Translations under genes and position numbers: made by a program
Part shown: positions 49,518-61,827 of the stretch, in pieces
Layout of the letters: every line of letters starts with the position of its first letter
Numbering within the stretch: position 1 is the first letter of the stretch
Assembly: GCA_949291945.1 (NCBI GenBank)
Contig: CASEXH010000012.1
Span: forward strand, 1-64,000
Direction: 5' to 3'
DNA: 64,000 bases
Source: an uncultured Bacillota bacterium
GTDB taxonomy: Bacteria > Bacillota > Clostridia > Lachnospirales > Lachnospiraceae
The notes under the pieces: generated by a model
Told to the model about the DNA's origin: nothing
The model's database searches: none
What the model saw: the letters and a program-made list of their open reading frames with translations, nothing else

Positions 49518-50180
49518 TTATAGTTTGCTGCTGTTTTTGATAAGAAAGATGATTTTGGAAAGATCCTCACATACATAATCACAGACTGGCAGCAGTTCTT
49601 CCGTGTAAGGGGTCAGATCAGGTACCATACAGGAAATGCCTCCGGCAGCCCGTGCAGCTTTCAGTCCGTTGATACTGTCCTCTACGATCAGGCAATTTTC
49701 GGGAGGAACCTGAAGGGCCTGGGCAGCTTTCAGAAAAATATCCGGTTCCGGCTTGCATGCAGCCACCTCATCTCCACATACGGAAGCAGTGATATAGGAT
49801 GTGATACCAGCCAGTTTCCAGTAGTGAGCTGAGGTGCTGCGTTTTGTGGAAGTAGCCACTGCTATGGGGATTCCTTCTTCTTTTAAAAAATTCAGCAGCT
49901 CTTTCAGACCTTTCTTTTCCGGCACAGAATACTTGTCAATATATTCTTTTACATATTGACTTCGGATCTGACGGCCCTGATCATAATTTACTTTACCGCC
50001 ATACCATTTTTTGAAAAGAGCAGCGCTTCGGTCTCTGGAACTTCCTCTCATCTGACGCAGATGGTTTTCAGTAATGGTAAATCCCATTTCCCGTCCGGCT
50101 TTCATCCACCCTTCTTTCATCAGTTTTTCCGTATCAAAAAGAACTCCATCCATATCAAAAATAACTGCTTTTATTTCCAT
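49518..50180 (-). CDS. HAD-superfamily hydrolase (beta-PGM-like)
   Basis: 220 residues: nucleophile motif FDMDGVLFDTE, motif II VATSTKRS, lysine in ACKPEPDIFL and motif IV IVEDSINGLKAARAAG. Sugar-phosphate phosphatase or beta-phosphoglucomutase-like; the exact substrate is unknown. AGGAAGGA precedes the ATG. Convergent with the cysteine-rich gene. Confidence 0.9.
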   Translation of the reverse strand: MEIKAVIFDMDGVLFDTEKLMKEGWMKAGREMGFTITENHLRQMRGSSRDRSAALFKKWYGGKVNYDQGRQIRSQYVKEYIDKYSVPEKKGLKELLNFLKEEGIPIAVATSTKRSTSAHYWKLAGITSYITASVCGDEVAACKPEPDIFLKAAQALQVPPENCLIVEDSINGLKAARAAGGISCMVPDLTPYTEELLPVCDYVCEDLSKIIFLIKNSSKL

Positions 50181-50272
50181 AAAATCATTCCTTCCTGTAA
50201 TGTAAAAATCTGACAGTATTATCAGAGGTATTTTACCATGGACAAAAAGGAAAGTCTATTCCGAAAAAAGAA

Positions 50273-50301
50273 GTGACGGAAAAAGGCGAACATGATAAAA
50301 T
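50273..50301 (+). promoter_or_regulatory. Promoter of yaaA operon
   Basis: GTGACG, 17 bp, TAAAAT. The roughly 95-nt leader carries a TGCAAGC/GCTTGCA hairpin (50339-50370). Confidence 0.55.
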
Positions 50302-50401
50302 ATCTGAGTGGGAAGTAAACAGAAGTTAAAAACCCCGATGCAAGCTTGTCCGTCTGGTTCGTTGCTTGCAGAAATAAAGAATTACGATTTGGAGAACATG
50401 A

Positions 50402-51169
50402 ATGCAGATTATTATATCACCGGCCAAAAAGATGAAGCGGAAAGAAGAGGAAATCTCTGAGATTACCCGTCCGGTATTTTATAAGGAGGCCTGTCGTTTA
50501 AGAGAAGAACTAAAGAAAATGGACTTTGATTCTCTAAAAGCTTTGTGGAACTGCAATGAAAAGATTGCAAAAGAAAACCAGGAACGTTTCCGTTGTTTTG
50601 AGATGGATCAGAATCTGACAGGGGCAGTGCTGGCTTATGAGGGGATCCAGTATCAGTATATGGCCCCTCAGGTTTTTACGGACAGTCAGTGGGAATATGT
50701 AAAGAAACACTTGCGGATCCTTTCCGGCCTTTATGGGATTCTAAGACCCCAGGACGGGGTGATCCCCTACCGCCTGGAAATGCAGGCGAAGCTGAAAGCG
50801 GAAGGGTACGTTGATCTTTATGATTTCTGGGGAGACCGGCTTTACCGGGAGCTGACAAAAGATGACAGGGTGATTCTGAATCTTGCGTCTAAAGAGTACA
50901 GCAAAATCATAGAAAAATATCTGGAAAAAGATGTCCGGTATATTACCTGTATTTTCGGAGAAGAGATCCAGGGCAGGATAAAAGTAAAAGCTACAAAGGC
51001 CAAAATGGCCAGAGGCGAGATGGTCCGGTGGCTTTCTGAAAAACAGATTGAAAGACCGGAAGAAATAAAAAAATTTCATGGATTAGATTATAGATACAGG
51101 GAAGAATATTCTTCAGACACAGAATTTGTTTTTCTGGAAAAAAAGCAGGATAAGGAGAAAAACGGGTGA
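50402..51169 (+). CDS. yaaA: Peroxide stress protein YaaA
   Basis: 255 residues of the UPF0246/YaaA family, which lowers intracellular iron and limits oxidative DNA damage in E. coli. It begins MQIIISPAKKM, as the family does, with SGLYGILRPQDGVIPYRLEM and NLASKEYSKII further on. GGAGA precedes the ATG. The stop overlaps the GTG start of the next gene. Confidence 0.93.
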   Translation: MQIIISPAKKMKRKEEEISEITRPVFYKEACRLREELKKMDFDSLKALWNCNEKIAKENQERFRCFEMDQNLTGAVLAYEGIQYQYMAPQVFTDSQWEYVKKHLRILSGLYGILRPQDGVIPYRLEMQAKLKAEGYVDLYDFWGDRLYRELTKDDRVILNLASKEYSKIIEKYLEKDVRYITCIFGEEIQGRIKVKATKAKMARGEMVRWLSEKQIERPEEIKKFHGLDYRYREEYSSDTEFVFLEKKQDKEKNG

Positions 51170-51639
51170 AAAAGACAGATGAGATAAAAGAGATCATTGA
51201 ATACTATGCAGGACAAAAGGAGCCAAAGGACCAGGAGAATCTTACAGCCATGCTCAGGGAGATCCAGGAGACGGAAGGCTGGATACCTTCAGAAGCCTGC
51301 CGGATGGCAGCAGAAAAGCTTGGGGTAAAAGAAAGTGTGCTGAACTGTATCATAAAGCTGTATCCCAGTCTGAAGGCAGCTCCCTATGTCCATGAAATCC
51401 TTTTGTGTACCGGAGAGCGCTGCCAGAAGAAAGACAGTATGGAGATTCTGGAAGCTGTAAAGAAAAAGCTTCAGACAGACAGGGATGGCCTGTCACGGGA
51501 TAAGCGGATCCTTCTGACTACCAGAAACTGTCTGAAAAAATGCAGGACTTCCCCAAATGTCTGTATAGACGGTGTCCATTATCCCAATATGACAAAAGAA
51601 AAAATATTAAAACTGACAGACAGTCTGAAACAGGAGTGA
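51166..51639 (+). CDS. NuoE-like [2Fe-2S] thioredoxin-fold protein
   Basis: 157 residues of the NuoE/HydA-associated 24-kDa subunit family. The four cluster cysteines are seen in CTGERCQKK and CLKKCRTSPNVCIDG; the first two have four residues between them. Such subunits pass electrons from NADH dehydrogenase, hydrogenase or formate dehydrogenase modules. No NuoF or hydrogenase gene is nearby, so the partner is encoded elsewhere. GTG start with AAGGAG, overlapping yaaA by 4 bp. The HAD gene follows. Confidence 0.85.
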   Translation: MKKTDEIKEIIEYYAGQKEPKDQENLTAMLREIQETEGWIPSEACRMAAEKLGVKESVLNCIIKLYPSLKAAPYVHEILLCTGERCQKKDSMEILEAVKKKLQTDRDGLSRDKRILLTTRNCLKKCRTSPNVCIDGVHYPNMTKEKILKLTDSLKQE

Positions 51640-51644
51640 GAAAA

Positions 51645-52304
51645 ATGCATTATCAGGGAGTACTATTTGATTTAGACGGAACACTGACAGCTTCTGGAGA
51701 GGGAATCACCAAGTCGGTCCAGTATGCCTTGGAAAAAATGGGAATGCCGGAGCTGGGAAAAGACCGGAAAAAGCTGGAGGTTTTTGTAGGACCTCCTCTT
51801 CTGGAGCAGTTTATGAACTATGCCGGATTCAGCGAAGAAAAGGCGGCAGAAGCTGTAAGGTATTACCGGGAAAGATATAATGTGACGGGAATTTTTGAAA
51901 ACAGGCCATATCCGGGCGTGAAAGAGCTTTTGGAAGAGTTGAAAAAGAAAGGTATGACTTTAGCAGTGGCATCTTCGAAACCGGATAAAATGGTAAAGAT
52001 CGTTCTGGACCATTTTCAATTGGATACATATTTTGATGTGATCATGGGCAGCGATATTAACCGGCCAAAGATGACAAAGGCTCAGGTGATCCTCCAGGTC
52101 CTGGAGAAAATAAACTTTCTGGACAAGCGGGATCAGGTGATTATGGTGGGAGACCGGCATTACGATGTCCTCGGAGCAAAAGAGACCGGACTTTCCTGCA
52201 TCGGCGTTACCTACGGATACGGTACCAAAGAAGAACTTTTAAAAGCAGGTGCCGTAAAGACTGCGGCCAGTATCCGGGAGCTGGGAAAACTTCTGGGTCT
52301 GTAA
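51645..52304 (+). CDS. HAD hydrolase, phosphoglycolate phosphatase-like
   Basis: 219 residues: nucleophile motif FDLDGTLTASGEGI, motif II VASSKPDKM, a cap domain in residues about 20-80, and motif IV MVGDRHYDVLGAKETGL. It groups with Gph/PgpP-type phosphatases; substrate unproven. AGGAG precedes the ATG at 51645, five bases after the NuoE-like stop; the 35-codon longer frame overlapping that gene is rejected. Confidence 0.9.
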   Translation: MHYQGVLFDLDGTLTASGEGITKSVQYALEKMGMPELGKDRKKLEVFVGPPLLEQFMNYAGFSEEKAAEAVRYYRERYNVTGIFENRPYPGVKELLEELKKKGMTLAVASSKPDKMVKIVLDHFQLDTYFDVIMGSDINRPKMTKAQVILQVLEKINFLDKRDQVIMVGDRHYDVLGAKETGLSCIGVTYGYGTKEELLKAGAVKTAASIRELGKLLGL

Positions 52305-52385
52305 AAATTTTATATAAAGGGATATCCCAAGGGGATGAGGGATGTCCGGGCTTTTGTGGGCTGAGGGCAGGATTAGAGGAAAAAG

Positions 52386-52432
52386 GCTGCTGTATTTTAC
52401 AGATGAAAGACTCTGTGAAATACAGCAGCTTT
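52386..52432. terminator. Bidirectional terminator
   Basis: GCTGCTGTATTT at 52386 onward pairs with the complementary arm ending at 52429, with an inner ACAG/CTGT pair; A residues lie to the left and T residues to the right. It serves the HAD gene and the convergent EamA gene. Confidence 0.8.
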
Positions 52433-52433
52433 A

Positions 52434-53345
52434 TCATTTCTTTTTCGGATCAGGAGATACCTGAGCAAGGATAATAGCCCCAAACATCAGCAGACAGCCC
52501 AGGATTTCTCTGGGCGCAAGTGCCTGGCCAAGAAGGATCCATCCGGCCAGCACAGAAACTACAGATTCCAGACTGAGGATCAGAGAGGCGATAGTAGGAT
52601 CCGTGCCTTTCTGTCCAATGATCTGCAGGGTATACGCAATGCCGCTGGAGAATACGCCTGCATAGACGATGGGGAACCAGGCAGACAGGATCTCTGAAAC
52701 GGCCGGCTCTTCAAAAAGAAACATCAACACCGAAGAAAGCAGGCCGCAGACAAAGAATTGTATGCAGGACAGCTTTACCCCGCTGACTTTCTCTGTAAAG
52801 TGATCGATGACCAGAATATGCAGAGCAAAGCACAGAGAACAGAGCAGTACCAGAAAATCTCCCTGACCAAGAAAAAATCTTCCCTTCATGCACAGCAGGT
52901 AAAGGCCGATAAGGGCTATGACCACGCTGATCCAGATCTGAAAGGATACCCGTTTTTTAAGAAAGATCCCCAGGATCGGCACCAGGATAATATAAAGAGC
53001 CGTGATGAAACCGGCTTTTGCCACTGTGGTATACTGGATCCCCACCTGCTGAAGGGTGGTGGAAAGAAACAGCATGATGCCGCAGAGGATTCCGCCAGTG
53101 ATCATGTCTCCCGGACGGTCTCCGGCGATTTCTTTTGCCGGATCTTTGTCTTTGACATCTTTCTTTTTCTGACAAAAGAAAAATACACAGGGAACCAGGA
53201 CAATGCCGCCCAGTAAAGAACGGACGGCATTGAAAGTGTAGGGGCCGATGTAGTCCATAGCTACGCTTTGGGCCACAAAGGCCACGCCCCATATAAGTGC
53301 TGTTAGAAACAGCAGGATAAAATTTTTTGAATGTTTCGCTGACAT
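52434..53345 (-). CDS. EamA (DMT) family transporter
   Basis: 303 residues with ten hydrophobic spans in two EamA repeats: ALIWGVAFVAQSVAMDYIGP opens the first, and IVYAGVFSSGIAYTLQIIGQ belongs to the second. An exporter of small metabolites is likely; substrate unknown. A charged linker in the first half (KKKDVKDKDPAKE) is cytoplasmic. Monocistronic between two hairpins. Confidence 0.9.
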   Translation of the reverse strand: MSAKHSKNFILLFLTALIWGVAFVAQSVAMDYIGPYTFNAVRSLLGGIVLVPCVFFFCQKKKDVKDKDPAKEIAGDRPGDMITGGILCGIMLFLSTTLQQVGIQYTTVAKAGFITALYIILVPILGIFLKKRVSFQIWISVVIALIGLYLLCMKGRFFLGQGDFLVLLCSLCFALHILVIDHFTEKVSGVKLSCIQFFVCGLLSSVLMFLFEEPAVSEILSAWFPIVYAGVFSSGIAYTLQIIGQKGTDPTIASLILSLESVVSVLAGWILLGQALAPREILGCLLMFGAIILAQVSPDPKKK

Positions 53346-53387
53346 AATTACAGTCTCCAGATGATGTGATAAATTTTACATGCAGAA

Positions 53388-53412
53388 AGCCGGACAAAGT
53401 CCCAGTCCGGCT
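53388..53412 (-). terminator. Probable carB terminator
   Basis: AGCCGGAC and GTCCGGCT with a 9-nt loop. On the minus strand a short, T-poor run follows, so efficiency may be low. Confidence 0.5.
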
Positions 53413-53427
53413 CCCTGAAAAATGATT

Positions 53428-56646
<3,219 letters not shown>

Positions 56647-56760
56647 AGAAACCTCCCATATATAAAATTTTTGTAAAACATCTTCACAATGCAAGTATAC
56701 CATAGCGGCAGAAGGAGAAGCAATAAAAGAAGAAACAAAAATCAACCGGAGAGGTTTTTC

Positions 56761-56789
56761 TTTACCTTGACAGAATTTTCTGCTATACT
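56761..56789 (+). promoter_or_regulatory. Promoter of ABC exporter pair
   Basis: TTTACC, 17 bp, TATACT with TG one base upstream (extended -10). Confidence 0.55.
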
Positions 56790-56859
56790 GGCCTCAAATC
56801 CAATAATTTTCCGACAAAATCCAGAAATTGTTGGAAAAAGCATACGGAGGAGGAAAGTT

Positions 56860-57561
56860 ATGATTGAGGTGAAAAATCTTACCAAATACTATAAAGGGAG
56901 CCTTGGAGCAGCAGTAAAAAACGCTTCTCTTACTGCCATGCCCGGAGAGATCACTGTGCTTTTGGGGCCGAATGGGGCGGGAAAGTCTACTACCATCAAA
57001 AGTATTGTAAACCTTCTGAGCTATAATGGGGAAATCCTGATCTGCGGTTATCCCAACAACAGCCTGGAGGCCAAAAAACAGTTCGGCTATATTCCGGAAG
57101 TACCGGTACTTTATGATCTCCTTACCGTAGATGAGAGTATTGAGTTTATTGGTAAGGCTTACCGGTTGGAAAATTATAAAGAAACAGGAAATAAATATCT
57201 GGAACTGTTTCAGCTGACCCAACAGCGGCATAAACTTGCAAAAGAACTGAGCAAAGGGATGAAGCAGAAGCTGAGTATGATTCTGGCTCTGCTGATCCAG
57301 CCAAAGGCCCTTCTGGTAGATGAACCTATGGTAGGTCTCGATCCGGCCAGTATTGAGGAGGTCCTGAACCTTCTGGTGGAGCTGAAAAACCAGGGGACTT
57401 CTATTTTGATCAGCACCCATATCATCGACGTGGTCAATGAGATCTGGGACTGTGCCTATATCATGAACCACGGGGAGATCATCCGCCGGATACACCGGGG
57501 AGAAGAAGGCAGTGAAACACTGAAACAGATTTTCTTTGAAGCTACAGCGGAGGAAGAATAG
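56860..57561 (+). CDS. ABC transporter ATP-binding protein
   Basis: 233-residue ATPase: Walker A LGPNGAGKSTTIKSI, signature LSKGMKQKLSMILALL, Walker B ALLVDEPMVGLDP, H-loop ISTHIIDVVNEI. CATACGGAGGAGG precedes the ATG; the 57-codon upstream extension covers the promoter and is not real. The next gene starts on the base after its stop codon and encodes the membrane partner. Confidence 0.92.
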   Translation: MIEVKNLTKYYKGSLGAAVKNASLTAMPGEITVLLGPNGAGKSTTIKSIVNLLSYNGEILICGYPNNSLEAKKQFGYIPEVPVLYDLLTVDESIEFIGKAYRLENYKETGNKYLELFQLTQQRHKLAKELSKGMKQKLSMILALLIQPKALLVDEPMVGLDPASIEEVLNLLVELKNQGTSILISTHIIDVVNEIWDCAYIMNHGEIIRRIHRGEEGSETLKQIFFEATAEEE

Positions 57562-59133
57562 ATGAAGTCATTGTTATATTTGTCTCTTTTAAAAGTGAAG
57601 GGAACTGTGCGGAATCAGTTCCGGACTCCGGCATCTGCTCTGATCACGATCTTCCTGATCTTTCTTTACGGCGGACTGGTGATCATGGCTTTTGCCGCAT
57701 CCTCAGATAATCCGGCTGCAGGGGGAACGGTGGATACCAATACGGCTATCCTTATAGGAATCGGCATGACGGCTATTTTTGCCTTTACCGTAATGCTCAA
57801 TAAGAGAAAGGCTCTTGTATACGACACCGATGCCTATTATCTTTTTGCAGGGCCATATACCAGAAAACAGATAAACGGCTATATCCTGTTCCAGTCTCTC
57901 AGACAAGGGGTGTTGTACGGACTTTTAGGCTGCTATATGATCGCCATGTTTTCCATGACCGGATATTTTACCATTCCCTATTTTCTGGTATGTTTTGCAG
58001 ACCTGACACTGATGCTGGTCTTTTTCCTTCTTCTTACCGATTACATCTATATGTGGGGGCTGGTAAATGAAAAGTATAAAAAATGGAATTACCTGCCGGT
58101 GGCAGTGGTGGTAATCTGCACGGCGCTGGTATTTCTCTGGGCAGTACATCAGTCCGGCTATGATCTGGAAAACGGCTTTCTTCTGTTTGCGGCCAGCCGG
58201 GAATTTTATCTGGTTCCCTTTTTCGGCTGGACCAAGTGGGCAATCGATGGTTTCCTTCAGGGCCAGTATCTTTTTACCTTGGGAGGAACCTTTCTTCTCC
58301 TTGCATGCTGCCTGGTCATTGTGGTATTCTTTTTAAGATTTGACAAAGACATTACGGAGCAGGCGGTAGCGGATGCAGAGGAGGCCAGCGCTTTTCTGCG
58401 GAGGGCCAAGGCCAACGGCGGACGGGCCAGAATCGAAGACGGAAAAGTAAAAAGTGTGAAAGGCGGATTTGCTCCCGGAGCAAAAGCGGTACTTTCCAAA
58501 AACATGCTGATCATGCGGAAAACAGGAAACTTTCTGAGAAAACAGGATGTGGCTATCATCGTCTTTTATTTCGTCATCAGCCTGATTGTACTGCCGGACA
58601 ACGTTTTTTACATGTTCTGTTATATGATGATCATCTGGCTGTTTACTCTGATACAGGATTCGGATCTTCTGCGGGATCTGAACAATTACCAAATCTATCT
58701 GATCCCGGATAGTCCTTTGAAAAAACTGGTATATGCCATGATTCCCGCTTACTTGAAAATCGGAATCATTATGAGCGTTTCTGTGATCTTTGCCGGTGTC
58801 TTTACCAGAATGGCACCTCTGGATATTCTCCAGTATCTGGTTATGCTCCTGGGATACAGCCTGATCTTTGTGGCAGGTACTGTGCTGTCTGTAAGGATCT
58901 TAAGAAGCAGAGCCAATGTGATGTTGGAATCGTTTCTGCGCATGCTGATCATTCTGGTTGCGGCGGTACCTTCTCTGGCTATCGGACTGATAATTGTCCT
59001 TTTTGCGGGTATGTACCGTACTCCTGCTTTGATGATGGGTGTCTTTACCGTTGTCAGTCTTGTGATGAACATTCTTGTTTCACTGGTGATCATAATCGCC
59101 TGCCAGGGCATGATGAACGGAAGAGAAGTATAG
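57562..59133 (+). CDS. Putative ABC exporter membrane protein
   Basis: 523 residues with about twelve membrane spans. The N-terminal LLKVKGTVRNQFRTP and VYDTDAYYLFAGPYTRKQI match the putative ABC exporter family, whose substrate is not known. A cytoplasmic loop of about 50 residues (around residues 260-320) splits two groups of spans. The nucleoid-associated-protein gene follows after 19 nt. Confidence 0.82.
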   Translation: MKSLLYLSLLKVKGTVRNQFRTPASALITIFLIFLYGGLVIMAFAASSDNPAAGGTVDTNTAILIGIGMTAIFAFTVMLNKRKALVYDTDAYYLFAGPYTRKQINGYILFQSLRQGVLYGLLGCYMIAMFSMTGYFTIPYFLVCFADLTLMLVFFLLLTDYIYMWGLVNEKYKKWNYLPVAVVVICTALVFLWAVHQSGYDLENGFLLFAASREFYLVPFFGWTKWAIDGFLQGQYLFTLGGTFLLLACCLVIVVFFLRFDKDITEQAVADAEEASAFLRRAKANGGRARIEDGKVKSVKGGFAPGAKAVLSKNMLIMRKTGNFLRKQDVAIIVFYFVISLIVLPDNVFYMFCYMMIIWLFTLIQDSDLLRDLNNYQIYLIPDSPLKKLVYAMIPAYLKIGIIMSVSVIFAGVFTRMAPLDILQYLVMLLGYSLIFVAGTVLSVRILRSRANVMLESFLRMLIILVAAVPSLAIGLIIVLFAGMYRTPALMMGVFTVVSLVMNILVSLVIIIACQGMMNGREV

Positions 59134-59152
59134 AGGAAAAGGGGAAAATGAA

Positions 59153-60175
59153 ATGTTAGGTTCAAAAGATGAGATCAGGATTAGCCAGGCGATTGTACAT
59201 ATTATGGATCCGGGACTTGGAATGCCGGTGCTTTCTGACGCAATACTGGATCCGGGGCCGGATCTGGCAGATTTTCTGAAAGCCCATATTTACCGGATCG
59301 ATACCAGCGATGATGTGAAAAACTGCAGTTTCCTGGAGGATTCCCAGATATTTCCTTTGGTGGAAGAGTGGGACAGTGAAAAATTTGTTGAGATCTCTCA
59401 GAAGATCGCCGGACAGCTTTACACCATTATGAGCCAGAATATAGATATCCCCGGAGCGGATCTCCTGGCAGTGGAGTATATGGTGGAAAAGCACAGATAT
59501 CTGGCTCTTTTGAAAATGAACTATAAAACTTCTTATACCCATCTGACCAACTCCGATCCCTGGGGAAATAATAATGATATCATCCAGCAGAAAGCCATTC
59601 TCCCCGGGGAAACCCAGAAACTTTCGGAAGCGGCTCTGATCGACTTGGATGCCCCGCAGTACGTGCGGCTGGTGGAGAAAAAATATGAAGTAAACGGGGT
59701 AAAGACCAATTATTTTTCAAAATTGTTTTTAAAATGTTCCGGCGCCCTTTCTTCTAAGTCCAAGCTTTCTATTGTGAGCAAAGCCGTGGCCGATGTGCAG
59801 AAAAAATATTTCAATGAATCGGAACAGTTCGAGGTCCAGATGGAGACGAAAAGTATCTTAAACCGGGAGTTTACAGAGCAGGGAGGCTTTCAGGTCCCGG
59901 AAGTGGTGGACAAGATCTTTAAGGATCATCCCGATATGAAGGAAGAAGTCCAGGAGAAACTGGAAAAATATCATCTCAATGAAGCGGCGGTGGAACCCCA
60001 GAATCCTGCCACCACCAGGAAATATATGACCCAGCGTCTGCTGACGGATACAGGGATCGAGCTGAAGATCCCTATGGAAGAATATAACAATAAAGATCGG
60101 ATCGAATTTATCACAAATTCTGACGGGACCATATCTCTTCTGATAAAAAATATCGGAAGTATTGAAAGCCGGTAA
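59153..60175 (+). CDS. Nucleoid-associated protein, NdpA/YejK family
   Basis: 340 residues. Marks of the family are the start ISQAIVHIMDPGLGMPVLSD, the central HRYLALLKMNYKTSYTH, and FSKLFLKCSGALSSKSKLS. YejK-like proteins associate with the nucleoid; the exact function is unclear. GGAAAAGGGG precedes the ATG. Probably read with the ABC exporter genes. The promoter for the next gene starts inside its 3' end. Confidence 0.85.
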   Translation: MLGSKDEIRISQAIVHIMDPGLGMPVLSDAILDPGPDLADFLKAHIYRIDTSDDVKNCSFLEDSQIFPLVEEWDSEKFVEISQKIAGQLYTIMSQNIDIPGADLLAVEYMVEKHRYLALLKMNYKTSYTHLTNSDPWGNNNDIIQQKAILPGETQKLSEAALIDLDAPQYVRLVEKKYEVNGVKTNYFSKLFLKCSGALSSKSKLSIVSKAVADVQKKYFNESEQFEVQMETKSILNREFTEQGGFQVPEVVDKIFKDHPDMKEEVQEKLEKYHLNEAAVEPQNPATTRKYMTQRLLTDTGIELKIPMEEYNNKDRIEFITNSDGTISLLIKNIGSIESR

Positions 60176-60191
60176 AGAAACATGGTATACT
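60162..60191 (+). promoter_or_regulatory. Promoter of NSS transporter gene
   Basis: TTGAAA, 18 bp, TATACT, with the -35 inside the last codons of the upstream gene. Confidence 0.6.
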
Positions 60192-60230
60192 GATACTGTT
60201 GTCTAAAAAAGAAAGAAGAGGTAAAGAAAA

Positions 60231-61598
60231 ATGGAAAGAGAAAGATTTTCTTCCCGGATCGGTTTTATCCTGATCTCTGCAGGATGTGCCATTGGTCTGG
60301 GAAATGTCTGGCGTTTCCCCTACATTACAGGTAAGTACGGCGGTGCGGCTTTTGTGCTGATCTATCTGTTCTTCCTGATCGTTATGGGACTTCCCATCAT
60401 GGTCATGGAATTTGCTGTGGGACGTGCCAGTCAGAAAAGTATTGCCCTGTCTTTTAATGTTCTGGAAAAGAAAGGGTCCAAATGGCATCTCTACCGCTAT
60501 GTGGGAATTGCGGGGAATTTCCTGCTGATGATGTTCTATACGACTATCGGCGGCTGGATGCTGATCTATTTCTTCAAAATGCTGAAAGGGGACTTTGTGG
60601 GACTGGACGCAGAGGGAGTCAGCCAGGTTTATGCAAATCTGACCACAGATCTTCCTACTATGCTGATCTGGATGCTGATCATTGTAGCTCTGGGATTTCT
60701 GGTTTGTTCTATGGGACTTCAGAGCGGCGTGGAAAGGATCAACAAGTTTATGATGGTGGTACTTTTCCTGCTGATGGTAGTGCTGGCAGTGAATTCCAGC
60801 CTTCTGCCGGGAGCTTCCGAAGGTTTGAAGTTCTATCTTCTTCCGGATTTCGGAAAGCTGACGGATTACCCGATTTCAGAGGTTATATTTGCAGCTATGG
60901 GGCAGGCCTTCTTTACACTGAGCTGCGGAATTGGAGCCCTGGCTATTTTCGGAAGCTATATCGGCAAAGAGAGAAAGCTTACAGGAGAAGCTGTAAATAT
61001 TTTGGTGCTGGATACCTGTGTGGCTCTCATCGCAGGTCTGATCATTTTCCCTGCCTGCTCGGCCTACGGCATTGATCCCGGCGAGGGTCCGGGACTGGTA
61101 TTTGTCACTCTGCCCAATGTATTTAACCATATGGCGGGAGGCAGGATCTGGGGCGCTATGTTCTTCCTGTTTATGACCTTTGCGGCCCTGACTACGATTA
61201 TCGCTGTATTCCAGAACATTATCTCCTGTGCCACAGATCTCTGGGGCTGGAGCTTAAAGAAGGCTACGATTATTAACGGAATTGCCATTGCAGTTCTTTC
61301 CCTGCCCTGTATCTTCGGTCTGACTATCTGGAGCGATTTTACGATCCTGGGCAAGAACATCATGGATTTTGAGGATTTTCTGGTAAGCAACAATATCCTG
61401 CCTTTAGGTTCACTGGTTTATCTGCTGTTCTGTGTGACCAGATATGGCTGGGGCTGGGATAACTTTATCAAAGAAGCAAATACAGGAAAAGGTATTGGTT
61501 TTCCGAAAAAGCTGAAAGTTTATTTCACTTTTATCCTGCCGCTCATTATCCTGTATATCTTTTTCCAGGGATACTGGAGCCTGTTCCAGACCCTGTAA
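60231..61598 (+). CDS. Sodium:neurotransmitter symporter (NSS) family
   Basis: 455 residues with eleven to twelve membrane spans. It starts FSSRIGFILISAGCAIGLGN-VWRFPYITGKYGG, the Na+-binding part of span 1, and carries GQAFFTLSCGIGALAIFGSY in span 6. Bacterial members take up amino acids such as tryptophan, tyrosine or leucine with Na+; substrate unknown here. GAAGAGG precedes the ATG. Repeat copy B follows the stop. Confidence 0.92.
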   Translation: MERERFSSRIGFILISAGCAIGLGNVWRFPYITGKYGGAAFVLIYLFFLIVMGLPIMVMEFAVGRASQKSIALSFNVLEKKGSKWHLYRYVGIAGNFLLMMFYTTIGGWMLIYFFKMLKGDFVGLDAEGVSQVYANLTTDLPTMLIWMLIIVALGFLVCSMGLQSGVERINKFMMVVLFLLMVVLAVNSSLLPGASEGLKFYLLPDFGKLTDYPISEVIFAAMGQAFFTLSCGIGALAIFGSYIGKERKLTGEAVNILVLDTCVALIAGLIIFPACSAYGIDPGEGPGLVFVTLPNVFNHMAGGRIWGAMFFLFMTFAALTTIIAVFQNIISCATDLWGWSLKKATIINGIAIAVLSLPCIFGLTIWSDFTILGKNIMDFEDFLVSNNILPLGSLVYLLFCVTRYGWGWDNFIKEANTGKGIGFPKKLKVYFTFILPLIILYIFFQGYWSLFQTL

Positions 61599-61599
61599 T

Positions 61600-61660
61600 C
61601 AATAGCCGGCACCCTTTGCGGACTGCCTGGTCACTATGAATACATAGAGGGACTGCTGCC
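61600..61660 (+). repeat. Dispersed intergenic repeat, copy B
   Basis: About 61 nt starting CAATAG one base after the NSS stop. It shares ordered blocks with copy A at 12809-12870. Both contain ACTGCC and later CTGCTG. Confidence 0.5.
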
Positions 61661-61725
61661 TTGCGGACAAGATCCGGGGCGGGCAGTCTCTTTGATTTTG
61701 AGTTTTTTAATTTTTGAAATATTTC

Positions 61726-61754
61726 TTGAAATTGTGCACTTTTCCCGGTATACT
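61726..61754 (+). promoter_or_regulatory. Promoter of pyrH-frr-uppS-cdsA
   Basis: TTGAAA, 17 bp, TATACT, about 73 bp before the pyrH start codon. Confidence 0.75.
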
Positions 61755-61827
61755 AAAGAAAAGCGTCAGATATTGCATTGGTGTGTGATGCAGCAGGACA
61801 CTAAAGTAAGATAAAGGAGCTTGAAAA

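Noticed and set aside
56647..56860. PyrR-type attenuator before carB
   Set aside because: No PyrR-binding loop or antiterminator/terminator pair could be seen.
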